Part shown: in pieces, positions 14,575-23,304 of the stretch
Layout of the letters: each line of letters begins with the position of its first letter
Position numbering within the stretch: position 1 is the stretch's first letter
Origin: Hoeflea sp.
GTDB lineage: Bacteria > Pseudomonadota > Alphaproteobacteria > Rhizobiales > Rhizobiaceae
Reading direction: 5' to 3'
Length of the DNA stretch: 64,000 bases
NCBI RefSeq assembly: GCF_030682515.1
Contig: NZ_JAUXOD010000121.1
Location: forward strand, 1-64,000
Made by a program: the position numbers and the translations under genes
The notes under the pieces: model-generated
What the model saw: only the letters and a program-made list of their open reading frames with translations
Told to the model about the DNA's origin: nothing
Database searches by the model: none

Positions 14575-14969
14575 GCGCCAATCACTTGCAGAGTGCGGTG
14601 GTCGAGCGGCTCGCCGGCGATCCCGATGTGACCGCGATCGCCGGCGCCGGCCGGATCTTCGACCGGCAGATCACCCGCGCCGAGCCGCCTTACCTGGTGC
14701 TGGGCGAGATGACGACATCGGATTTTTCGACCGGCGACGGCGCCGGAAGCGAGCACCGGTTCGAGATCGAGGCCTGGAGCAAGGACAACGGCCGCAGGCA
14801 GGCGGCAGCGCTGGCCGACGCCGTGCGCGCGGCGCTGCATGACGCCGATCTCGCGCTTGCCGGCGCGGTGCTGATCAATCTCCGCCACGAGCGCACGGTG
14901 AGCCGGCGTGCGCCGAAGTCTGGCCTGCACGTGGCGCGGCTCAGGTTCCGCGCGGTGACCGAGCCGTGA
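14571..14969 (+). CDS. Tail terminator protein (DUF3168, g8)
   Basis: This 132-residue protein starts MSANHLQSAVVERLAGDPDV and contains IFDRQITRAEPPYLVLGEMTTSDFS, GSEHRFEIEAWSKDNGR and ADAVRAALHDADL. These are DUF3168 landmarks; members form the ring that caps the tail tube and joins it to the head. The ATG overlaps the previous stop codon (ATGA). Confidence 0.92.
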   Translation: MSANHLQSAVVERLAGDPDVTAIAGAGRIFDRQITRAEPPYLVLGEMTTSDFSTGDGAGSEHRFEIEAWSKDNGRRQAAALADAVRAALHDADLALAGAVLINLRHERTVSRRAPKSGLHVARLRFRAVTEP

Positions 14970-15018
14970 GCGCGAGTGCCGCGATCCCCCATTTTCCAGA
15001 GCATGAAAGGACACGCCG

Positions 15019-15426
15019 ATGACGGCCCAGAAAGGCAAGGACCTGCTCATCAAGATCGATGATGACGGGGCATATGTGACCATCGCTGGCCTGCGCGCCC
15101 GACGGTTGGCGTTCAACGCGCAGGCCGTCGACATCACCGACGCGGAATCGGCAGGGCGCTGGCGTGAGCTGCTCGGCGGCGCGGGCGTGCAGCGCGCCTC
15201 GCTGTCGGGCGGCGGGCTGTTCAAGGACCAGGCAAGCGACGCGCTGGCGCGCGCGGTGTTCTTCGCCACCGAGATCCGCGGCTGGCAGGTGGCGATCCCC
15301 GACTTCGGCACCGTCACCGGCCCGTTCCAGATCACGGCGCTTGAATATGCCGGGCGGCACGACGGCGAGATGAGTTTCGAGATCGCGCTCGAATCCGCTG
15401 GCGCACTCTCTTTCGCCGCCCTGTGA
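15019..15426 (+). CDS. Major tail tube protein (TP901-1 family, g9)
   Basis: This 135-residue tail tube subunit starts MTAQKGKDLLIKIDDDG and has the LRARRLAFNAQAVDITDAES pattern typical of TIGR02126 tail proteins, followed by WRELLGGAGVQRASLSGGG and a C-terminal beta hairpin (DGEMSFEIALESAGALSF). A GAAAGGAC ribosome site precedes it. The stop is directly followed by the g10-like gene. Confidence 0.93.
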   Translation: MTAQKGKDLLIKIDDDGAYVTIAGLRARRLAFNAQAVDITDAESAGRWRELLGGAGVQRASLSGGGLFKDQASDALARAVFFATEIRGWQVAIPDFGTVTGPFQITALEYAGRHDGEMSFEIALESAGALSFAAL

Positions 15427-15434
15427 GGCGGGCG

Positions 15435-15845
15435 ATGGGTGTTCATCCCAACCGCCGCCGCGGCGAGATCGCGGCCACCTTCGATGGCGAGACGCGGCTC
15501 CTGTGCCTGACGCTTGGCGCGCTGGCCGAACTCGAAAGCGCCTTTGGCGTCGGCAATCTCGCCGAGCTTGCGGGCCGCTTCGAGGCGGGGCGGCTGTCGG
15601 CGGGCGACATCATCCGCGTCCTCGGCGCCGGGCTTCGCGGCGCGGGCAATGCGTTCAGCGACGAGGACGTGGCGGTCATGTCGGTCGAGGGCGGGGCAGC
15701 GGGCTTTGCCCGGATCGCCACGGAGTTGCTGTGGGTGAGCTTCGGCGGCGCCCTCGAAATCAGCTCATCCCCAGATCGGGAGGACCGGGCCACGCCTGCG
15801 GGCAGGCCGGAAAACCCTCCCGGGCCGCAGGCGGAAGCTTGGTGA
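15435..15845 (+). CDS. GTA-family tail assembly chaperone-like protein (g10)
   Basis: This protein of about 136 residues has the pattern NRRRGEIAATFDGETRLLCLTLGALAELESAFG, then AELAGRFEAGRLSAGDIIRVLGAGLRGAG. This is the GTA-specific g10 family (TIGR02215/DUF3356-type small tail protein), thought to act in tail assembly with g10.1. The ATG at 15435 has GAGGCGGG before it; a GTG at 15423 that overlaps the previous stop is an alternative. The C-terminal 25 residues are proline/glycine-rich. The stop overlaps the GTG start of the next gene. Confidence 0.88.
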   Translation: MGVHPNRRRGEIAATFDGETRLLCLTLGALAELESAFGVGNLAELAGRFEAGRLSAGDIIRVLGAGLRGAGNAFSDEDVAVMSVEGGAAGFARIATELLWVSFGGALEISSSPDREDRATPAGRPENPPGPQAEAW

Positions 15846-16069
15846 CGGAGCCGGACCGGACGTTTTTCCCCTGGGCGTCCGTGATCCGCTTCGGCCTCGC
15901 CCGCCTGCGGCTGCCCCCTCACGCCTTCTGGCGCCTGAGCCTGGTCGAACTGACGGCGCTGATCGACGCCGGAGACTTGCCGGCGATGGCGACGCGCCAG
16001 GGACTTGAGGCGCTGATGGCGCAGTTTCCGGACACGGCACTGAAAAAGGAGCCCGACGATGACCGATGA
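15842..16069 (+). CDS. Phage tail assembly chaperone (rcc01693 family, g10.1)
   Basis: This 75-residue protein starts at a GTG that overlaps the previous stop (GTGA). The pattern PWASVIRFGLARLRLPPHAFWRLSLVEL contains the FGL..LRL.P..FW..SL..L signature of TIGR02216, the rcc01693 family found in GTA clusters next to the tape measure gene. The end overlaps the tape measure gene by 11 bp. It is often missed because of its size and GTG start. Confidence 0.88.
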   Translation: MTEPDRTFFPWASVIRFGLARLRLPPHAFWRLSLVELTALIDAGDLPAMATRQGLEALMAQFPDTALKKEPDDDR

Positions 16070-16643
16070 GCCGAACCTGAATGTGAGCGTCGAGCTCGAT
16101 CTCAACGGCGCCGACCGGGCGCTCGACGAACTCCGCGACAAGGCAGATGCCTTTGGCGGCACGCTGTCCGGCGCCTTGAAGGCGGCCACCGTCGACGGGC
16201 GCGCGCTCGACGACGTGCTGCGCACGCTCGGCACCCGCATGGTGGGCATTGCGCTCGACGCGGGCATGAAGCCGCTCGAGCAGTTGATCAGCAGCTCGAT
16301 TTCCGGGCTCACGGGAAGTCTCGGCCGGGTGCTGCCCTTCGCCAAGGGCGGCGTGCCGGGCAGGCTCACCGCTTTCGCCGACGGCGGCGTGGTGGGCGGG
16401 CCCTCCTATTTCCCGATGGCGGGCGGCGAGGTGGGCCTGATGGGGGAGGCCGGCGCCGAGGCGATCCTGCCGCTCAGCCGCGGGCCTGACGGCAGGCTCG
16501 GAGTGGCCGCCGGCGGAAGCGGCCAGGCGGTGCATGTGACGTTCAACGTGACGACGCCGGACGTGGCGGGCTTTGCCAAATCCGAGGCGCAGGTCAGCGC
16601 CATGCTGGCCCGCGCGGTCGGCCGCGGCCGGCGCGGGTTGTGA
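16059..16643 (+). CDS. GTA tail tape measure protein (g11)
   Basis: This 194-residue protein sets tail length. It begins with an acidic beta strand (LNVSVELDLNGADRALDELR), then a short helical region, and continues with the glycine-rich motif FAKGGVPGRLTAFADGGVVGGPSYFPM followed by GLMGEAGAEAILPLSRG, which is diagnostic of tape measure C termini. It is far shorter than phage tape measures but normal for GTAs, whose tails are short. It overlaps the upstream chaperone gene. Confidence 0.92.
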   Translation: MTDEPNLNVSVELDLNGADRALDELRDKADAFGGTLSGALKAATVDGRALDDVLRTLGTRMVGIALDAGMKPLEQLISSSISGLTGSLGRVLPFAKGGVPGRLTAFADGGVVGGPSYFPMAGGEVGLMGEAGAEAILPLSRGPDGRLGVAAGGSGQAVHVTFNVTTPDVAGFAKSEAQVSAMLARAVGRGRRGL

Positions 16644-16659
16644 GCGGGAGGAGACGGCC

Positions 16660-17301
16660 ATGAGCAACGGTTTTCACGAAATTCGGTTTCCGCTGCGGTT
16701 GTCGCTGGGCGCCAGCGGCGGGCCGGGGCGGCGCACCGACATCGTGGCGCTGTCGAATGGCGGCGAGACGCGCAATGCGCGCTGGGCCGATGCAAGGCGG
16801 CGCTATGACGCGGGCACCGGCCTGCGCGGGCTCGAGGATCTCTATGAGCTCACCGCCTTTTTCGAGGCCCGGCGCGGCCAGCTCCATGGCTTCCGGTTTC
16901 GCGATCCGGTCGATCACGCCTCGGCGCCGCCGGGGCAGGCGGTGACGTCCATCGACCAGCCGATCGGCACCGGCGACGGGGTGAGGACCCTGTTCGCGCT
17001 GTCCAAGACCTATGCCGACGCAGGCGGCGCGACGGTGCGCCGGATCGAAAAGCCGGTGGCCGGCAGCGTCGTGGTGGCGGTGGGCGGCGTGAGCCTCGCT
17101 TCGGGCGCCTATTCCGTCGACAGCGCCACGGGGCTGGTGACGTTTGCCCCCGGCCTGACGCCGGCGCCCGGCGCGCCTGTGACGGCGGGCTTCGAGTTCG
17201 ACATCCCGGTGCGCTTTGGCACCGACCGCATCGAGATCAGCCTGGCGGCGTTCAAGGCGGGGTCCGCGCCCTCCGTGCCCCTGGTGGAGATCAAGCCATG
17301 A
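16660..17301 (+). CDS. Distal tail protein (TIGR02217/DUF2460, g12)
   Basis: This 213-residue protein begins FHEIRFPLRLSLGASGGPGRRTDIV and continues with ALSNGGETRNARWADARRRYD and RGQLHGFRFRDPVDH, the invariable landmarks of the DUF2460 family. It forms the distal tail ring below the tail tube in RcGTA. GGAGGAG lies 7 nt upstream of the chosen ATG. It overlaps the next gene by an ATGA. Confidence 0.95.
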   Translation: MSNGFHEIRFPLRLSLGASGGPGRRTDIVALSNGGETRNARWADARRRYDAGTGLRGLEDLYELTAFFEARRGQLHGFRFRDPVDHASAPPGQAVTSIDQPIGTGDGVRTLFALSKTYADAGGATVRRIEKPVAGSVVVAVGGVSLASGAYSVDSATGLVTFAPGLTPAPGAPVTAGFEFDIPVRFGTDRIEISLAAFKAGSAPSVPLVEIKP

Positions 17302-18188
17302 GAGACTTTCCGAGCGCACTCACCGCCCATCTCGCCCAGACCTCGACCACCACCTGCCACGCCTGGCGGTTGACGCGGGCGGATGGTCTGGTGCTGGGGT
17401 TCACCGAGCATGATCATGACCTTGAATTTGCCGGCACGGTGTTTTCCGCCGCCACCGGGTTTCGCGCGAGCGAGGTGGAATCGGGCCTGGGTCTCGAGGC
17501 CGACGCCGCCGATGTGGCGGGCGCCTTTTCGGACGAGGCGATCAGCGCCGACGATCTGGCGCTCGGCCGCTATGACGGCGCGCGGGTGGAGGCCTTTCTG
17601 GTCAACTGGCAAAGCCCCGCGGACCACGCGCTGCTGTGGGTCCGGGACCTGGGCGAGGTGCGGAGCGCCGGCCCGGCTTTTGCGGTGGAACTGCGCAGCC
17701 TGGCGGCCCGGCTCGACCAGCCGCGCGGACGCCTCTATGGCAGCCGCTGCGACGCTGATCTTGGCGACGGGCGATGCGCCAGGGACATTTCAGCGCCGCC
17801 GTTCCGGATGGGCGCAACCATCGTGGCAGTGCCCGACGAGATGACGCTGGTTGCGAGCGGGCTTGGCGACCGGCCGGCGGGCTGGTTCGGGGGTGGCCGC
17901 CTGAGGTTCCTGACCGGTCTGCTTGCCGGGCTGACGGCGGACATTTCGGCCCACGGCATCGAAGCCGGCGGCGCGCGGCTGGAGCTGTGGTCGCCAATGG
18001 CGCGGCTGCCATCGCCCGGCGACGGGCTCGAGGTCACGGCGGGCTGCGACAAATCCTTCGACACCTGTCGAGACAAATTCGCCAACATCCTCAACTTTCA
18101 GGGGTTTCCTTTCCTGCCTGGCAGCGATTTCGCCTATGGCTACGCCGATGCGGACACGGTCCATGACGGCCGGCCGATCGTGCCATGA
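17298..18188 (+). CDS. Tail hub protein (TIGR02218/DUF2163, g13)
   Basis: This 296-residue baseplate hub protein has TCHAWRLTRADGLVLGFTEHDHDL at the start and LYGSRCDADLGDGRC plus TAGCDKSFDTC later. The last two contribute four cysteines, matching the iron-sulfur site described in the RcGTA hub. FQGFPFLPGSD at the end is typical for TIGR02218. Start and stop both overlap neighbouring genes (ATGA), so this is a tightly coupled tail-tip unit. Confidence 0.94.
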   Translation: MRDFPSALTAHLAQTSTTTCHAWRLTRADGLVLGFTEHDHDLEFAGTVFSAATGFRASEVESGLGLEADAADVAGAFSDEAISADDLALGRYDGARVEAFLVNWQSPADHALLWVRDLGEVRSAGPAFAVELRSLAARLDQPRGRLYGSRCDADLGDGRCARDISAPPFRMGATIVAVPDEMTLVASGLGDRPAGWFGGGRLRFLTGLLAGLTADISAHGIEAGGARLELWSPMARLPSPGDGLEVTAGCDKSFDTCRDKFANILNFQGFPFLPGSDFAYGYADADTVHDGRPIVP

Positions 18189-18628
18189 GCGGCGACGACC
18201 AGGGCGCGCGCGTGGTCGCGGCGGCGCGGGCCTGGATCGGCACGCCCTACCGGCACCAGGGCGCGCGCAAGGGTGTGGGCTGCGACTGCCTGGGTCTGGT
18301 GCGCGGCGTCTGGGCCGAGATCATGGGCCGCGAGGCGGAACGGCCCGGAGCCTATGCGCCCGACTGGGCCGAACGCGGGTGCTCCGACCGGCTGATCGAG
18401 GCGGCGCTCCGGCATTGCGGTCCGGCGATCCCCCTGGCCATGGCGGGGGCCGGGGACATCATCCTGTTTCGCTGGCGCGACGGTGTGTCGGCCAAGCACG
18501 CGGGCATTCTTTCGGACGCCGACCATTTCATCCACGCCTACGAGGCCGCGGGCGTCATCGAGAGCGCGCTGGTTCCCTCCTGGCGGCGGCGGATCGCGGT
18601 GGTGCACCGGTTTCCGAACCCGGCCTGA
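18185..18628 (+). CDS. NlpC/P60 cell wall peptidase of the tail tip (g14)
   Basis: This 147-residue protein probably opens peptidoglycan during DNA delivery. It has ARAWIGTPYRHQGARKGVGCDC with the catalytic Cys35 in CDCLGLVRG, His105 in AKHAGIL, and a third polar site near HAYEAAG. The motif order is that of TIGR02219 peptidases encoded between hub and host-contact protein in GTAs and siphoviruses. The catalytic residues are intact. Confidence 0.94.
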   Translation: MSGDDQGARVVAAARAWIGTPYRHQGARKGVGCDCLGLVRGVWAEIMGREAERPGAYAPDWAERGCSDRLIEAALRHCGPAIPLAMAGAGDIILFRWRDGVSAKHAGILSDADHFIHAYEAAGVIESALVPSWRRRIAVVHRFPNPA

Positions 18629-18667
18629 ACATCTTCTCTCCAAGTTTCCGACAAGCGAGATCCCGAT

Positions 18668-21600
18668 ATGGCGACTATCCTCTTGCAGGTGGCGGGCGCG
18701 GCGCTCGGCGGCGTCTTCGGGCCGGTGGGCACGGCCATCGGCTCCGCCCTGGGTGCTACGCTCGGCGGCATGATCGACACGAGCCTCATCAACTCCACCC
18801 GCACGATCCGCGGCCGCGGCCTGAGCGGCGCGCGGATTCCCTCGGCCGACGAGGGCGCTCCCATCTTGAGGGTGCATGGATCGATGCGCGTCGCCGGCGC
18901 GCTGATCTGGGCGACGCGGTTCGAGGAGACGGTGACGCGGGAGCGCCAGGGCGGCAAGGGCCGGGGTCCAAAAGTCGAGACCTATAGCTATCACGCCAAT
19001 TTCGCGCTTGGCCTGTGCGAAGGGCCGATCGCCTCGATCCGCCGGGTCTGGGCTGACGGGCGCGAGCTGGATCTCGAAAGTCTCGACATGCGGGTCTACC
19101 GCGGCACCGCGGCGCAATTGCCCGACCCGCTGATCGAGGCCAAGCAGGGCGCGGGCAGGGTGCCTGCCTGGCGCGGGCTCGCCTATGTGGTGTTCGAGCG
19201 GCTGCCGCTCGATGCCTTCGGCAACCGCATCCCGGTGCTGCAGTTCGAGGTGGTGCGCCCGGTGGGACAGCTGGAAGCCGCCATCAGGGCGGTGGCGGTG
19301 ATCCCCGGCGCCACGGAGCACGGCTATGCCACCACGCCGGTGCGCGAGACGCTGGGCCCGGGCGCGGTGCGCGTGCTCAACCGCAACATGCGCCAGGCCT
19401 CGACCGACTGGACCCAGTCGATGGACGAGCTGCAGGCGCTATGCCCCAATCTCACATCGGTGGCGCTGGTCACTTCCTGGTTCGGCGACGATCTGCGCGC
19501 GGGCCATTGCCGGTTCCGTCCCGGCGTCGAGGTGGTGGCGCGGCAGGGCGAGACGCGGCCATGGAAAGTGGGCGGGCTCGATCGCACTGGCGCGCATCTG
19601 ATCAGCTTGAACGATGGCGGCCCGGCCTATGGCGGCACGCCCGATGACCGGGCGGTGATCGAGGCGATCGGCGATCTCAAAGCGCGCGGGCTCTCGGTGG
19701 TGCTCTATCCCTTCGTGCTGATGGACGTGCCGGCCGCCAACGGCCTTGCCGATCCGAACGGCGCAGCCGAACAACCGGCCTATCCCTGGCGCGGACGCAT
19801 CACCGCAAGCCCGGCGCCGGGGCGCGCGGGCACGCCGGACCGGACGGCGGCGATGCGGACCCAGATTGCGGCGATGAGCGGCGGGATGGCGCCCGCGGAT
19901 TTCACCGTTGCGGGGGACGCTGTCTCCTGGGCCGCGGGCGACGAAGGCTATCGCCGCTTCGTGCTGCATCATGCGGCGCTGGCGCTGGCCGCGGGCGGCG
20001 TCGACGGCTTCGTCATCGGATCGGAAATGACCGGGCTCACGCGATTGCGCGACGAGGCCGGCGCCTTCCCCTTCGTCGAGGAGCTGATCGCGCTGGCGGA
20101 CAACGTCAAGACGATGCTCGGGCCCGCCACCACCGTGACCTATGCCGCCGACTGGACCGAATATGCGGGCTACCGGCCCGACGACGGCTCGGGCGACGTC
20201 TTGTTCAATCTCGATCCGCTGTGGGCGCATCCGGCGATCGGCGCTGTCGGCATCGACAACTACATGCCGCTGAGCGACTGGCGCGACGGCGACCGGACCA
20301 CAGGCAACCCCGATGGCGCGCGGTTCGCCAATGATGCCCGGGCCATGGGCCGGGCGATCGCCGGGGGCGAGGGTTATGACTGGTACTATGCCAACAAGGC
20401 GGGACGCGATGCCCGCGCGCGGCTGCCGATCAGCGACGGACTCGCCGGCGAGGATTGGGTCTACCGGGTCAAGGACTTGCGCGGCTGGTGGCAGAACCCG
20501 CATTATGACCGCGTTGGCGGCAGCGAGGTGGCAAGTCCCAGCCCCTGGGTTCCGGGCTCGAAACCCTTGTGGTTCACCGAACTCGGCTGCCCGGCGGTCG
20601 ACAAGGGCGCGGGCCAGCCCAATCTGTTTCCCGATCCGAAATCGTCGGAAGGCGCGCTGCCCTGGTATTCGACCGGCGCGCGCGACGACCTGGCCCAGCG
20701 CGCCTTTCTCGAAGCCCATCTGGCCCATTGGGCGGGTCCTGCCAATGCAGACGGCATGGTCGCGACCGACCGCATCCACCTGTGGACCTGGGACGCGCGG
20801 CCCTATCCGGCCTTTCCCCTGTCGTCGACGGTGTGGTCGGATGGACCCAACTGGCGCACCGGCCACTGGCTCAACGGGCGGCTGGGGACCTTGGCGCTCA
20901 AGGATCTGATCGCCGCGGTCCTGATCGACGCCGGGATGACGGAGTTCAACGTGGACCGGGTCGACGGCATGGTCACCGGCCATGTGATCGCGGGTCCGGC
21001 CTCGGCCCGCGCGGTGCTGGAGCCGCTGCTGGAGGCCTTCGCCATCGATGTGCGCGAGGGGCCGGGCGGGCTCGAATTCGCCTCGCGGCTGAAGCTCGGC
21101 GCGGCGCCGGTCCAGATCGGCGTAGTGGCCGAGGCCGAGGAGGGGCCGCTGTTCACCGAGATCCGCGGCGAGATCGGTGAGTTTGCCAACGAGGCGGTGG
21201 TGCTGTCGGCCGACCCGCTTAATGATTACGCGCCTGCATCGGCCCGCTCGCGCAGGCTCGAGGGCGAGGCGGTGCGCCAGCGGGATCTGGCGCTGAGCCT
21301 GGCGCTGGATCCCGGGCTGGCGCGGATGACCGCCGATCAATGGCTGCACGACCATCGGCTGGGCCGCCGCCGGCTCAGCTTCGCCATGCCGCCGCAGGCG
21401 GCCCGGCTGCAGCCGGGCGATGTTGTCCGTTTTTCGCTTGAGGACGCCCCGCAGGGCCGCTTCCGCATCGCCCGCATTGAGGATGGCGACATGCGCCGCA
21501 TCGAGGCGGTGGCCCATGCGGGGACGACGCCGGGCGAGATGGCCGAAACGCTCAAGCCCCGCAGCCCCGCCGACGCCAATGCCTATTTCGCGCCGGAACT

Positions 21601-22516
21601 CGTGTTCCTCGATCTGCCGGCACTCTCCGGCGCGGAGGAAACCGGCTGGGCGCGGGCGGCCGCGCTCGGAATTCCGTGGCGGCGGATGGTGCTGTCGAGT
21701 TCGGTGGAGCAGGAGGGTTATGCCGCGCGGGTGACGCTCGATGCGCCGGCGCGGATCGGCGCGCTCTCGGCGGATCTGCCGCCGGGCGGCGTCGAAGGCC
21801 GGTTCGACCGGCGGGCGGCGCTCGAGGTGGATCTGAGCTTCGGCGGACTGTCGAGCGCCGGCCGGCTGGCGGTTCTCAACGGCGCCAATGTGGCCGCGAT
21901 CCGCTCCCTGTCGGGCGCCTGGGAAATTCTCCAGTACGAGACCGCCGAGGAAATCGCGCCCGGGCGCTGGCGGCTCACAAGCCTGCTGCGCGGGCAGGCG
22001 GGAACCGACGACGCCATGCGCGCGGGCTCGGCGGCCGGAGCGGCGTTCGTCGCGCTCGACGGCGCGGTCCGGTCGCTCGGACTGTCGATCGAGGACGCGG
22101 GACGCGCGTTCAACTGGATCGCCGAGGCTGCGGGCGGGCCCGCGGGCGGGTTTGGGCCGGTGGCCTTTGCCGGCGGCGAGCGGGCGCTCACGCCGCTGTC
22201 GCCGGTGTATCTCAGAGGCCTGCGCGTGGCGGAAGGCGTGCGCCTCTCCTGGATCCGGCGCGGCAGGCTTGCGGCCGACAGCTGGAGCCCGGCGGAGATC
22301 GCCCAGGAGGAGGGCTTCGAGCGCTACCGGATCGAGATCCTGTCGGGCGAGACGGTCGTCCGCACCGCCGAGGCCGAAAGCCCGCACTGGCTCTATCCGG
22401 CGGGCGATGAAATCGCCGACTTCGGCGCGGTGCAGGTCGCGCTCACGCTGCGCGTGGCGCAGGCCGGAAAGCGCGTGCCCTGGGGCGTGGCTCGCCGGGG
22501 CACGCTTGACCTTTGA
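18668..22516 (+). CDS. GTA megatron / host-contact protein with TIM-barrel domain (g15)
   Basis: This is the largest gene of the cluster, with 1282 residues. A glycine-rich hydrophobic start (LLQVAGAALGGVFGPVGTAIG) is followed by tail-tip domains with GPKVETYSYHANFALGLCEG. A glycoside-hydrolase-like TIM barrel lies at about residues 430-730 (VTYAADWTEYAGYRPDDGSGD, KPLWFTELGCPAVDKG), then a phage-tail_3-type domain (VDGMVTGHVIAG...) and a C-terminal beta region. In RcGTA the equivalent caps the tail and contacts the recipient envelope. No frameshift or truncation is seen. Confidence 0.95.
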   Translation: MATILLQVAGAALGGVFGPVGTAIGSALGATLGGMIDTSLINSTRTIRGRGLSGARIPSADEGAPILRVHGSMRVAGALIWATRFEETVTRERQGGKGRGPKVETYSYHANFALGLCEGPIASIRRVWADGRELDLESLDMRVYRGTAAQLPDPLIEAKQGAGRVPAWRGLAYVVFERLPLDAFGNRIPVLQFEVVRPVGQLEAAIRAVAVIPGATEHGYATTPVRETLGPGAVRVLNRNMRQASTDWTQSMDELQALCPNLTSVALVTSWFGDDLRAGHCRFRPGVEVVARQGETRPWKVGGLDRTGAHLISLNDGGPAYGGTPDDRAVIEAIGDLKARGLSVVLYPFVLMDVPAANGLADPNGAAEQPAYPWRGRITASPAPGRAGTPDRTAAMRTQIAAMSGGMAPADFTVAGDAVSWAAGDEGYRRFVLHHAALALAAGGVDGFVIGSEMTGLTRLRDEAGAFPFVEELIALADNVKTMLGPATTVTYAADWTEYAGYRPDDGSGDVLFNLDPLWAHPAIGAVGIDNYMPLSDWRDGDRTTGNPDGARFANDARAMGRAIAGGEGYDWYYANKAGRDARARLPISDGLAGEDWVYRVKDLRGWWQNPHYDRVGGSEVASPSPWVPGSKPLWFTELGCPAVDKGAGQPNLFPDPKSSEGALPWYSTGARDDLAQRAFLEAHLAHWAGPANADGMVATDRIHLWTWDARPYPAFPLSSTVWSDGPNWRTGHWLNGRLGTLALKDLIAAVLIDAGMTEFNVDRVDGMVTGHVIAGPASARAVLEPLLEAFAIDVREGPGGLEFASRLKLGAAPVQIGVVAEAEEGPLFTEIRGEIGEFANEAVVLSADPLNDYAPASARSRRLEGEAVRQRDLALSLALDPGLARMTADQWLHDHRLGRRRLSFAMPPQAARLQPGDVVRFSLEDAPQGRFRIARIEDGDMRRIEAVAHAGTTPGEMAETLKPRSPADANAYFAPELVFLDLPALSGAEETGWARAAALGIPWRRMVLSSSVEQEGYAARVTLDAPARIGALSADLPPGGVEGRFDRRAALEVDLSFGGLSSAGRLAVLNGANVAAIRSLSGAWEILQYETAEEIAPGRWRLTSLLRGQAGTDDAMRAGSAAGAAFVALDGAVRSLGLSIEDAGRAFNWIAEAAGGPAGGFGPVAFAGGERALTPLSPVYLRGLRVAEGVRLSWIRRGRLAADSWSPAEIAQEEGFERYRIEILSGETVVRTAEAESPHWLYPAGDEIADFGAVQVALTLRVAQAGKRVPWGVARRGTLDL

Positions 22517-22545
22517 TCATTCTCAACCTTGAAAGGACAAGTCCG

Positions 22546-22752
22546 ATGACCGACATCAAGCCGTGGTGGCAATCCAAGACCCTGTGGGGCGCCCTCGTCA
22601 CCCTGGGCTCCGCGGCCCTGGGCCTCGCTGGCCTCGACATGGGCGACGCCGACCGCGACGCGCTGATCGACCTCCTGACCTCGCTCGGCGCGGCCATCGG
22701 CGGCGTGATCGCGATCTTCGGGAGGATTGCGGCCAGGAGCAGGATCGGGTGA
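22546..22752 (+). CDS. Holin-like small membrane protein
   Basis: This 68-residue protein has two hydrophobic segments (TLWGALVTLGSAALGLAGL and LLTSLGAAIGGVIAIFGRIAA) separated by an acidic turn (DMGDADRDALID), and a basic C-terminal tail (ARSRIG). KPWWQSKTLWGALV is a frequent start in phage holin-like proteins. GAAAGGAC precedes the ATG, as in other GTA genes. It could help release particles; RcGTA lysis genes lie elsewhere, so a linked holin would be notable. No endolysin is adjacent. The function is inference from topology. Confidence 0.65.
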   Translation: MTDIKPWWQSKTLWGALVTLGSAALGLAGLDMGDADRDALIDLLTSLGAAIGGVIAIFGRIAARSRIG

Positions 22753-22859
22753 GGATTAGCCCCCCACGCCCCAAATCCCCGTTTCCATTCATTTGCGGTT
22801 CAGGCAGGATCTTGTATCACTGGCTCCAAGATGAAATGCGAACCGCTTCAGGGCTGATC

Positions 22860-23147
22860 ATGACCATGAATATCCTCAGTATTGGCTTAATCGCCGCGCA
22901 GGCCGCGACCATGGCGCCGGTTGCCGCGGTGCCGGCGGGTCCGTGGGCGCAAGAGGGCGCGGCGATCATCCGGGTCGCGGCGGACTGCTCCGCGGCTGCG
23001 GCCCAGGTCGTGGGCGAGACCGGCGGGCAATTGCTCTCGGCCTCGGCCGAGACGCAAGGCGGCCAGGTGGTCTGCGTGATCACCGTGCTGGTGGCGGGCG
23101 ATGGCAAGGACCGCCCGAAGAAAGTCACCGAAACCCGTGCGCCTTAA
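22860..23147 (+). CDS. Small secreted protein, FeuN-like
   Basis: This 95-residue protein starts MTMNILSIGLIAAQAATMAP, a signal-peptide-like leader, followed by a short soluble region ending VVCVITVLVAGDGKDRPKKV. It contains two cysteines (ADCSAAA, VVCVI). It lies 157 bp upstream of a FeuP-like regulator and FeuQ-like kinase. In Sinorhizobium the small periplasmic FeuN is encoded before feuPQ and restrains FeuQ, so position, size and export signal suggest the same role. I cannot align it to FeuN from memory, hence moderate confidence. An upstream in-frame ATG at 22836 is an alternative start. Confidence 0.6.
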   Translation: MTMNILSIGLIAAQAATMAPVAAVPAGPWAQEGAAIIRVAADCSAAAAQVVGETGGQLLSASAETQGGQVVCVITVLVAGDGKDRPKKVTETRAP

Positions 23148-23304
23148 GCGGAAAAGATACTGGATGCAGCGAGGCACGGCATGTCCTGGAACACCCGCCT
23201 TGCCATCGTGGACTAGGCGGCTCTCGCGAGTCGATGCATGGTAGGGGACGCGCACTGGCGGTGTTGACCCGTCCGCGCAAGGACAAACGGCAGGAGCAGT
23301 TCAC

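Noticed and set aside
19439-22387. 982-codon antisense frame across the GTA host-contact gene
   Set aside because: Shadow of a well-supported coding frame, with arginine/histidine-rich composition and no motif.
6124-22752. Active prophage
   Set aside because: No integrase, repressor, replication genes, attachment sites at the cluster ends or tail fibres; gene order and the short tape measure fit a GTA.
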